A DNA stretch of 64,000 nucleotides, taken from contig NZ_CP135162.1 of assembly GCF_001940165.2 (NCBI RefSeq), forward strand, positions 237,501 to 301,500. Reading direction: 5' to 3'. The position numbers were made by a program, and so were the translations under genes. Within the stretch, counting starts at the first letter, position 1. The number at the start of each line of letters is the position of its first letter. Below the pieces are notes generated by a model that did not search any database, was not told the DNA's origin, and was given only the letters and a program-made list of their open reading frames with translations. This DNA comes from Roseburia sp. 831b. Its GTDB lineage: Bacteria; Bacillota; Clostridia; Lachnospirales; Lachnospiraceae. Shown here one piece after another: positions 57,034 to 64,000 of the stretch.

Positions 57034-57804
57034 ATGGACACATATATTACTAGTTTTTGTACTGACGTAGGAATTAAGAAGAAGGTAAACCAGGACAGCC
57101 TTTGCATCAAAAAGGCTTTATTAAAGGACAAAACAGTTCTAATGGCATTGGTATGCGACGGCATGGGCGGACTCAGCAAGGGAGAACTGGCCAGTGCAAC
57201 AGTGATACGTGGATTTTCAGACTGGTTTGTAAAGGACTTAGTGTCTACGCAGGGTGATTTTGATAAGATACGAAAGCAGTGGGAAAACTTAATTATAAGT
57301 TTGAATACAAAATTATGGAATTATGGTAAGAAAAATGCGGCGGAGTTAGGAACAACTTTAACCGCAATTCTTTTTGTTGAGGGGAAAGAATACCTTATTG
57401 CGCAGGTAGGGGATTCACGCGCATATGAAATTGGACAGACAATAAATCAAATAACGGAAGATCAGTCATTTGTTGCCAGAGAGGTAAAAAGGGGCAACAT
57501 GACAAAAGAACAGGCCTTGGTAGACCCCAGGAGAAATGTTCTTCTACAATGCATTGGTGCATCGAAAAGTGTAGAACCAGTGTTTTATGAAGGACAGATT
57601 GGGGTTCGCAAAGGCTTTCTTTTATGCTCAGATGGTTTTCGTCATAAGGTCTTTGAGCAGGAGATGTTTCAGGCATTGTCAGGGCTTGAGGAGGCATCAA
57701 AGGAGCAGATAGAAGAAAAATTACGACAATTGGTGGAAGAAAATAAAAAGCGCGGAGAGACGGATAATATTACAGCCGTTTACATAGGAAAAAGTACAAG
57801 ATAA
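57034..57804 (+). CDS. PP2C-type Ser/Thr phosphatase
   Basis: A 256-residue metal-dependent phosphatase. It has DVGIKKKVNQDS, CDGMGGLSKGELASA (metal-binding Asp), AELGTTLTAILFVEGKEYLIAQVGDSRAYEI, DQSFVAREVKRGNMT and DNITAVYIG, the usual motif order of PrpC/Stp proteins. It would remove phosphate from targets of the kinase encoded 15 nt downstream. Confidence 0.93.
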   Translation: MDTYITSFCTDVGIKKKVNQDSLCIKKALLKDKTVLMALVCDGMGGLSKGELASATVIRGFSDWFVKDLVSTQGDFDKIRKQWENLIISLNTKLWNYGKKNAAELGTTLTAILFVEGKEYLIAQVGDSRAYEIGQTINQITEDQSFVAREVKRGNMTKEQALVDPRRNVLLQCIGASKSVEPVFYEGQIGVRKGFLLCSDGFRHKVFEQEMFQALSGLEEASKEQIEEKLRQLVEENKKRGETDNITAVYIGKSTR

Positions 57805-57819
57805 AAGAGGGAGAGCATT

Positions 57820-59502
57820 GTGGCAATCGTAGGAACGCTAATTGAGGGAAAATACGAAATCTTAAAAATGATTGGCAAGGGTGGAATGTCAGAGGTTTAC
57901 CTTGCCATGGACAAAAACCTGAACAAACAGTGGGCGGTAAAGGAAATTAAAAAAAGAGCCCGTGATAAAAATAATGAGGTCGTTGTGCAATCTGCAATTG
58001 CGGAAGCAAATATGATGAAAAAGCTGGATCACCCATGTCTGCCTCGAATTGTTGACATCATTGACAAGGAAGATGTGATATATGTCGTGATGGATTATAT
58101 CGAAGGGGAGCCTTTGAGTAAGGTTTTGGAGCGGAATGGTGCACAGCCACAGGAGACTGTCATTGAATGGGCGCAGGATTTATGTGGGGTTTTAGATTAC
58201 TTACATACACAGAACCCACCAATTATTTACCGGGATATGAAACCGGCTAATATCATGTTACAGCCCAATGGAAATATCAAACTGATTGATTTTGGTATTG
58301 CAAGGGAATACAAGGAGCATAACTTAGAGGATACTGTTAGTTTGGGAACCAAAGGCTATGCTGCACCGGAGCAGTTCGGAGGAAAAGGGCAGACGGATCC
58401 AAGGACAGACATTTATTGCCTGGGTGTCACGTTATATCACCTCGTGACAGGTAAAAACCCATGTGAGCCACCATACGAGATTTACCCGATTCGTTATTGG
58501 AATCCGGAATTATCCTCCGGTTTGGAAAGTATTATTTTAAAATGTACCAGAATTAACCCGGAAGAACGTTATCAGTCATGTGCAGAACTTTTGTATGCAA
58601 TCATGCATTATGAAGAGGCAGACGAATCTTATCAGAGAAAACAAAAGAAAAAGCTGCATGTGTTTTATGGCATGTTAGCAGCTTCCTTTGTAAGTCTGGG
58701 AGTTGGGATTTTAGGGCAGGTATTAAAGGCACATGTGAACAACAATGACTACGATAATTTGTTACTGCAGGCTGAAAAATCTGCAACGGATGAAGAAAAA
58801 ATTGCAACCTATCTGGATGCGGTTGACATAAAACCAACAGACACGCAGGCATATCTCGGATTGATAGATGCATTTAAGGATGATGCAGTTTTTTCCGTGG
58901 AAGAGGAAAATGAATTTAAAAAGAAAATTAATAACAATTTAAGTGAACTTCGAAAACAGAAGGACTATGCGGACCTTGCGTATGAGATTGGCAGGTTGTA
59001 TTGGTATTACTACGATTACGGAAAGACAGATACCAATGATAACCAGATTACCCGGATCAAGAGCTCTATTCAATGGTTTTCCGACGCATACGATTACAGT
59101 ACAGAGGATTCTGATTATCATGTCATTACCCAGGTATATAAGGAAATCGGACAGTTTACAAGAGACGTCACACTGAATGTAGAAGAGGCATCGGACAAGG
59201 GCACTTACGCACCATATTTCGAAAACCTGGAAAACCTGCTTGGTGTTGTTGAGCATGAGGAAAGTGAGATTGTAAATCTTGAGGTCTATCAGCTTTGTAT
59301 GAATTCCATTGAAAATTATGCAAGAAAATTTAAAGCAGATGGAATTGAAAAAAAACAGTTACAGACTTTTTTTGAGGAAGTATCAGATAAGACAGGCGGA
59401 ATTGATACGACAACAGATAAGACAGATGAGCTGAAAAATGAAATTATAGAGCGGGAAAGTGCTGCACAGGACGCAATTCAAAATGCGTACAGCGAGGAAT
59501 AG
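57820..59502 (+). CDS. Transmembrane Ser/Thr protein kinase
   Basis: A 560-residue protein starting at GTG behind AGAGGGAG. Residues 10-265 are a PknB-like kinase: GKGGMSEVYLAMDK, AVKEIKK, HPCLPRIVDI, YRDMKPANIML (YRD in place of HRD), LIDFGIARE and GTKGYAAPEQF. A membrane helix lies at about 283-305, after a basic stretch. The remaining 250 residues are outside the cell and helical (TPR-like), with no PASTA repeats, so the sensed signal probably differs from muropeptides. It forms an operon with the phosphatase and the TTVL-repeat protein. Confidence 0.93.
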   Translation: MAIVGTLIEGKYEILKMIGKGGMSEVYLAMDKNLNKQWAVKEIKKRARDKNNEVVVQSAIAEANMMKKLDHPCLPRIVDIIDKEDVIYVVMDYIEGEPLSKVLERNGAQPQETVIEWAQDLCGVLDYLHTQNPPIIYRDMKPANIMLQPNGNIKLIDFGIAREYKEHNLEDTVSLGTKGYAAPEQFGGKGQTDPRTDIYCLGVTLYHLVTGKNPCEPPYEIYPIRYWNPELSSGLESIILKCTRINPEERYQSCAELLYAIMHYEEADESYQRKQKKKLHVFYGMLAASFVSLGVGILGQVLKAHVNNNDYDNLLLQAEKSATDEEKIATYLDAVDIKPTDTQAYLGLIDAFKDDAVFSVEEENEFKKKINNNLSELRKQKDYADLAYEIGRLYWYYYDYGKTDTNDNQITRIKSSIQWFSDAYDYSTEDSDYHVITQVYKEIGQFTRDVTLNVEEASDKGTYAPYFENLENLLGVVEHEESEIVNLEVYQLCMNSIENYARKFKADGIEKKQLQTFFEEVSDKTGGIDTTTDKTDELKNEIIERESAAQDAIQNAYSEE

Positions 59503-59511
59503 GAGGAAGAT

Positions 59512-60072
59512 ATGGACGCTACAATATATCAGATTATTTCGATTGTTGGTTTTGGCTTGGCAGCATTGTTTCTAATCATTGCGATTATCCTGTTTTTTGC
59601 ATTTGACGTTGTTGCATTGTACGGAGAAGTAAGTGGAAAGACTGCAGATAAGCAAGTGAAAGAACTTCGTGAAAACAATAAGAGAGCAAGCAGTCGAAGA
59701 AGAGAACCGGAAAAAAGCGGTCGATTGGAAAAATCCAGTAAACAGATTGCAAAAGGAATTTTTGAAGGAAGCAATGTGGTGGTTACAGGACCAATTACAC
59801 AGAAAGTACAGCCGTCAACAGACGAGCAGACAGATGTATTAAAACAAACACCAGCCGTGGAGGAAGAGACCAGTGTTCTAGACGAGGGAACGACGGTATT
59901 GAAAGAAGGAACAGCACCTTTAGACGAAGGAACGACGGTACTGAATGAAGAAACCACAGTTTTAGAGGAAGGAACGACAGTTCTAGAGGAAGAGGCGACG
60001 GATAAGTCTGACAGCGGAGAATTCATCATGCTTGAGGATGATGTCGAGATTCATACGGATGAAACCATATAA
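59512..60072 (+). CDS. Membrane protein with TTVL repeats, likely kinase substrate
   Basis: A 186-residue protein: one N-terminal helix (about 7-35), a basic stretch rich in Lys/Arg/Ser, and an acidic tail with at least six spaced T-x-V-L type units (EQTDVL, EETSVL, EGTTVL, EETTVL, EGTTVL). Such units look like phospho-Thr docking sites for FHA domains. Its place directly behind the kinase, 9 nt downstream, supports this. No enzymatic domain. Confidence 0.75.
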   Translation: MDATIYQIISIVGFGLAALFLIIAIILFFAFDVVALYGEVSGKTADKQVKELRENNKRASSRRREPEKSGRLEKSSKQIAKGIFEGSNVVVTGPITQKVQPSTDEQTDVLKQTPAVEEETSVLDEGTTVLKEGTAPLDEGTTVLNEETTVLEEGTTVLEEEATDKSDSGEFIMLEDDVEIHTDETI

Positions 60073-60106
60073 AAAAGCAAGAACCATAAAAAGAGAGGAA
60101 AAGGGA

Positions 60107-63100
60107 ATGAAAGAAAGAGAGAGTTTTAGCAGGAAATGGAAAAGAATACTTGCAATGACACTTGTAGTTGTAATTGTATTAGGTGTCTTTCCGGTAAAAG
60201 GTGTTTTTGCAGAAACAGATCCGCAAGGCACTGAGTCGGAGGAAACGAAAACGACAGAGGTAAAGGTTCACTTTACACTTGATGGAGAAGAGGCAGTGGA
60301 TGCCGGAAACGTTCAGATGACCTACTTGCAGGGGGAAGAGGAAAAAACTTTAGAGGGTGAATATGACGAAGAAACCAACACGACAGCTTTTGCACCTGAA
60401 ATCACAGATCCGGCAACAACTTATACGGTGTCTGTGAAAGCGGCAGAGGGTTATCAGATTTCAAATATCATAGATGAAGACGATGACAGCAGAGATATGA
60501 TGGCAGAGTTTGAATATGTTGAAACAGAAGGTACATATCAGTACAAATTTACTGCAACAGAAGAAACGAAGCCACTGAACCTAAAGGTAGAATTACAAAA
60601 AATCACAGGTGAACTGGTTGTAAATGTGACTACTGAGGGAAATGCAGAAGGAACCGGTGGTAGTGTTAAGGTATATGAACTAGGTGAGGATGGTAAAAAA
60701 ACAGAATGTTCTGACGAGAAAACGGAAAATGCGACTTCAACATATCGTCTGGAAGTAACAAAAAAGTATCGTATCGAAGTAACACCGGATACAGCCAATG
60801 GTTATGAATTTCAGTCAGAAGAGTATCACCATGATGAAGAGCAAACAGATAAAACAGTTTATTATAAAGAATTTACCTGTAATACAGATGTGTTATCGGT
60901 TACAGAAAATATCGCTTTTTCACTTAAAAATGTCTCATTGAATCTGGAGATGACAAAGGGTGGAGTTGTTCAGATTGGTGATGTTGTGTATGATTCCAAA
61001 AAAGAAATCGGTTATAAATATGGAAGTACAATTGGCGATGTAAAGGTAATTCCAGAGGCGGGCTACCGCTTAAAATCAGTTACGTTAGATGGTATCGAAC
61101 AGGAATTGCAGCAGGATGACGATGCTGTTGCCGGTAAGATTTCGGTTCCAGCGATTACCAAGGGTGAGACTTTATCCGTTGCATTTGAAAAAGTAGAGAC
61201 AAAGACAGACGCTGATTTTCCAGAGGAGATTGAGGTTGTTTTTTCAAATGAAAAAGATGCTGTATCCAAGTGTGAGACAGAGAACGAGGTAATTTATACC
61301 ATTACCAAGGGCGCCAGTGTCACATTAAAGAGCAAAAGCGGAGATAAGATTTCGTTAAATGATGAGACAACGAGCATATTTGGAATATATGAAGTACCGG
61401 CATGTGCGTCTGAAAAACAAATCAGGTCAGAATTGACGGTAAAAAGTATCTGTGCAGTGAAAAATCCATGGAGTCAGACGAGGTACGAACTGGCAAAACC
61501 AGTCACGTTTGTCTTTGATACGGTATCACCAACCGTTACAGTTACAGAGAATGGTACACCGGTTACAAATGGATATTCTACCTGGATTTCAGGAACAGAA
61601 ACCGGTCTTTCTTTAAACGGAACCGTTACCGATGCAGGAACAGATGGCTCGAATTATAAAGCTGGTGTTGACCGTGTCGTATGGTCGACCAAGGCATTGA
61701 GTGAGGAGCAGATTTTAGCAGAAACAGAACATGTTTTAACTGTAACCAATGGAACATTTACACTTCCGCTTGACCAGACACCACAGGAGACGACAACGTA
61801 TTATTTCTACGGTGTGGATAAGGCATCCAATGTTTCCGGTGAAGTGACCAGAACTTACATGGTTGATAAAAGCGAACCTCAGGTTACAGATATTCAAACT
61901 ACGGATTTAGTTGAAAACCGGAGTGTATTTTATACAAAGGAAGCAACCGTAAGCTTTATGGTAAAGGCAGCAGATGAAGGTTCAGGAGTAAAGTCCATTA
62001 CCATTTATCAGGATGGTGTGGCAAAAGAGACCAAAACAGTAGACGAAAATAACAGTGCTTCCTTTACCATTACACTTTCTGATGGTGCAGAAAATAAAAT
62101 CACAGCATCCGCAACCGATAACGTTGGAAATGTAACAGAAGCAAAGAATTTTGCGAAATTTGGAAATGGAGCACAGATTGTACAGGATGCCCAGACACCG
62201 GAAATTGGAGTAGATCTGGATGGATTCTATTTTGATACCGTAGGTGATGTGACAACCTATTATGAAAAACAGGATGAAAATATCAGACTTTCACTTAGTC
62301 AGAAAAAGTCGGGATTAAATTCCGTATCTGTATGGATTAACGGTGTAGAGCTGACAGAGGATGTAAATGGAAAAAGTTTTGTGCAGGCAAATTATGATTA
62401 CAAAGATTCAACTCAAAAGAAACATACAACCGATTCTTTTGTCATTTCAACTTCGCAGGCAGCGACGTTAGCAGATGGGGACTACGATATCACAGTGTCT
62501 GTGACCTCCAACGTAGATACGGCAGCTGTTTATACCAAAAACATTCACATTCACAAAGAAGACCAGGCACCTGTAATTGCAAATTATACGGTTCTTGGTG
62601 CTGCAAAAGAGGATGTTAATACCGTAGATTCCTATGGATATTATGCAAATGGTGATGTGACAGCAGAGCTGACTTTAAGCGATGGCGCTGCCGGAGCCGG
62701 AATTCGGAGTGTTTCCTACTTTTTCGTTGATTTTACAGGAAAAGTAAGTTCAGTAGATACCGTAGAGCTTTGTAAAAGACCTGGGGAAGAGGCTGTCATC
62801 CAGATTCCTGTTTTAGCAGATTTCAAGGGTTATCTTTATGTAAAAACAACAGACAACGTTGGAAATACCGTAAGTAATGCCTATCAGACAACCGGAATTT
62901 TGACAGAGAGTGCGCAGGCACATAATGGAAATGCCGAGGTAGCGTTATCTGCAGAAAAAACAGACCGAAAAGACCGAAATGGAAACAACTTATATGCAGC
63001 AGATACTTCTGTTGCGGTCAGAGTTGCAGATGCTTATGCCGGAATCCGGAAAATCGAATGGTCCGTAAGCGCACCGTTTGATACTGCAAACAATCGAAGC

Positions 63101-64000
63101 GGTGTTGTGACCTTTGACAACAGCGGTGTGGCATCAGATGCGTCCTGGAACATTGCAGCAAGGGATAAGAATCTTGTTACAGAAGTAACGAACAGTATTC
63201 CGGTATCAAACAATAGTAATGACATTGTGGTTCGGGTAAAAATGACAGACTGTGCAGGAAATACAACGGAACAGACTATGATGATGAGTATTGATAAAAC
63301 AGCTCCATCTATTAGCCTTTCTTATAATGATGTAGCACCGGATCAGACCTATACTTCGATTTATAAGGATACAAGAATTGCAACTGTCACAGTAAAAGAA
63401 AGATGTTTTGATGCAAATGCAGTGGCATGGAATATTACAAGTACACATGGTGCATCTGCCCAGGTTTCAGGATGGAGTGAGTATGTGAATACAGAAAATC
63501 CAGATGAGAACACCTACACGGCGACAGTAACATTTGCGGCAGATGATGATTACACGTTTGCAATGAACTACACAGACTTAGCAGGAAATGCTGCTACACC
63601 GTTTGCCACACAGAACTTTACCATTGACCAGACGGTGCCGGTAATCGAGGTGTCAATGGATGGTCAGCCAAGCAATGGAAATTATTATGCACAGGGAAGA
63701 ACTGCAACGGTAAAAGTAACAGAACATAACTTTGATCCAAGCCGAATTGAAGTCCGTGGAACAGCAACTGATAACGGACAGACCATTACGTTCCCGGTTG
63801 TATCAGGATGGACAACAGATGGCGACGTTCATACAACGACCATCGCATTTAATACCGATGGTGTCTATGCATTTACCGTTGACGGCGCAGATGAAGGTGG
63901 AAATACAGCAGTACAGAATGTGACAGAGGAATTTGTCATTGACCAGACAGAACCAACGATTGAGATTTCCGGTGTTGAGAATAACTCCGCAAATAAGGAT
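60107..64000 (+). CDS. Giant secreted protein with Ig-like repeats, 3' end outside window
   Basis: An open frame of 1298 codons with no stop to the window edge, starting at ATG 60107 behind GAGAGGAAAAGGGA. The first 42 residues form a signal peptide (basic KERESFSRKWKR, hydrophobic ILAMTLVVVIVLGVFP, cleavage near VFA-ET). Then come Thr/Glu-rich and beta-rich segments and, from about residue 470, tandem Ig-like domains marked by recurring DKTAPSI / DQTVPVIEV / DQTEPTIEI linkers and DxAGN turns, as in bacterial Ig group 3 adhesins. It is probably wall-attached, but the anchor would be beyond the window. Same strand and 34 nt after the previous gene, hence likely the same operon. Confidence 0.85.
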   Translation, partial: MKERESFSRKWKRILAMTLVVVIVLGVFPVKGVFAETDPQGTESEETKTTEVKVHFTLDGEEAVDAGNVQMTYLQGEEEKTLEGEYDEETNTTAFAPEITDPATTYTVSVKAAEGYQISNIIDEDDDSRDMMAEFEYVETEGTYQYKFTATEETKPLNLKVELQKITGELVVNVTTEGNAEGTGGSVKVYELGEDGKKTECSDEKTENATSTYRLEVTKKYRIEVTPDTANGYEFQSEEYHHDEEQTDKTVYYKEFTCNTDVLSVTENIAFSLKNVSLNLEMTKGGVVQIGDVVYDSKKEIGYKYGSTIGDVKVIPEAGYRLKSVTLDGIEQELQQDDDAVAGKISVPAITKGETLSVAFEKVETKTDADFPEEIEVVFSNEKDAVSKCETENEVIYTITKGASVTLKSKSGDKISLNDETTSIFGIYEVPACASEKQIRSELTVKSICAVKNPWSQTRYELAKPVTFVFDTVSPTVTVTENGTPVTNGYSTWISGTETGLSLNGTVTDAGTDGSNYKAGVDRVVWSTKALSEEQILAETEHVLTVTNGTFTLPLDQTPQETTTYYFYGVDKASNVSGEVTRTYMVDKSEPQVTDIQTTDLVENRSVFYTKEATVSFMVKAADEGSGVKSITIYQDGVAKETKTVDENNSASFTITLSDGAENKITASATDNVGNVTEAKNFAKFGNGAQIVQDAQTPEIGVDLDGFYFDTVGDVTTYYEKQDENIRLSLSQKKSGLNSVSVWINGVELTEDVNGKSFVQANYDYKDSTQKKHTTDSFVISTSQAATLADGDYDITVSVTSNVDTAAVYTKNIHIHKEDQAPVIANYTVLGAAKEDVNTVDSYGYYANGDVTAELTLSDGAAGAGIRSVSYFFVDFTGKVSSVDTVELCKRPGEEAVIQIPVLADFKGYLYVKTTDNVGNTVSNAYQTTGILTESAQAHNGNAEVALSAEKTDRKDRNGNNLYAADTSVAVRVADAYAGIRKIEWSVSAPFDTANNRSGVVTFDNSGVASDASWNIAARDKNLVTEVTNSIPVSNNSNDIVVRVKMTDCAGNTTEQTMMMSIDKTAPSISLSYNDVAPDQTYTSIYKDTRIATVTVKERCFDANAVAWNITSTHGASAQVSGWSEYVNTENPDENTYTATVTFAADDDYTFAMNYTDLAGNAATPFATQNFTIDQTVPVIEVSMDGQPSNGNYYAQGRTATVKVTEHNFDPSRIEVRGTATDNGQTITFPVVSGWTTDGDVHTTTIAFNTDGVYAFTVDGADEGGNTAVQNVTEEFVIDQTEPTIEISGVENNSANKD

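Noticed and set aside
57395..57700. Antisense frame inside the PP2C gene
   Set aside because: Shadow of a clearly recognised phosphatase; no ribosome binding site.
19240..64000. Complete type VIIb secretion machine in the window
   Set aside because: No EssC/YukB ATPase, EsaA, EssB, EssA, EsaB or typical 100-residue WXG protein is encoded here; only effectors, partners and a possible regulatory cluster are present.

Overview
The window looks like a chromosomal segment from a gut-type Lachnospiraceae bacterium (Firmicutes, Clostridia). I infer this from the 23S rRNA, the strong AGGAGG-type ribosome binding sites, the moderately AT-rich coding sequence and the gene content; the species is not identified.

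Layout. (1) 1-2640: the 3' three quarters of a 23S rRNA gene and a tRNA-Trp, with no recognisable 5S gene between them. (2) 2.7-19.2 kb: ordinary core genes. These are an M19 dipeptidase, an OPT peptide transporter with a small PqqD-like protein, a pantothenate operon (DUF2520 reductase-like protein, panB, panC, panD), mutY, a 298-bp hairpin element, UDP-galactopyranose mutase with a glycosyltransferase, nicotinate phosphoribosyltransferase on the minus strand, a DUF4190 membrane protein, an ABC exporter pair, a ferritin-like/CotF-like protein and a YoaK-type membrane protein.

(3) 19.2-56.4 kb: a very large polymorphic-toxin locus of the type VIIb secretion (LXG) kind. A strong promoter drives DUF4176, DUF5082-like and DUF3130/TIGR04197-like partner genes, then the first full LXG toxin and its immunity gene. 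About ten further toxin modules follow. They share an almost identical LXG/hydrophobic/pretoxin N-terminal part of about 450 codons, which ends abruptly at a VKSG junction. After the junction each has its own toxin tip (GH-E nuclease, TNT-type NADases, TNT-related, ADP-ribosyl-cyclase-like, and at least three tips I cannot name), followed at once by a different small immunity gene. A conserved stem-loop plus terminator follows several immunity genes, and a 2.27-kb block (stem-loop, decayed toxin tail, beheaded partner gene, LXG N-terminus) is present three times. Later modules are increasingly broken (no LXG domain, frameshifts, internal stops), so the array grades from one complete operon to orphan tips with intact immunity genes. 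It is interrupted by an IS66 element with an 8-bp target duplication, two IS110-family elements, IS3-like remnants, and an islet with a resolvase-like and a tyrosine recombinase gene.

(4) 56.5-64 kb: a small membrane protein, then a PP2C phosphatase, a transmembrane Ser/Thr kinase, a membrane protein with TTVL repeats (candidate phospho-Thr/FHA docking sites) and the start of a giant secreted Ig-like-repeat protein that runs off the window. No secretion apparatus genes (EssC, EsaA, EssB, EsxA) are visible here, so the export machine must lie outside the window.
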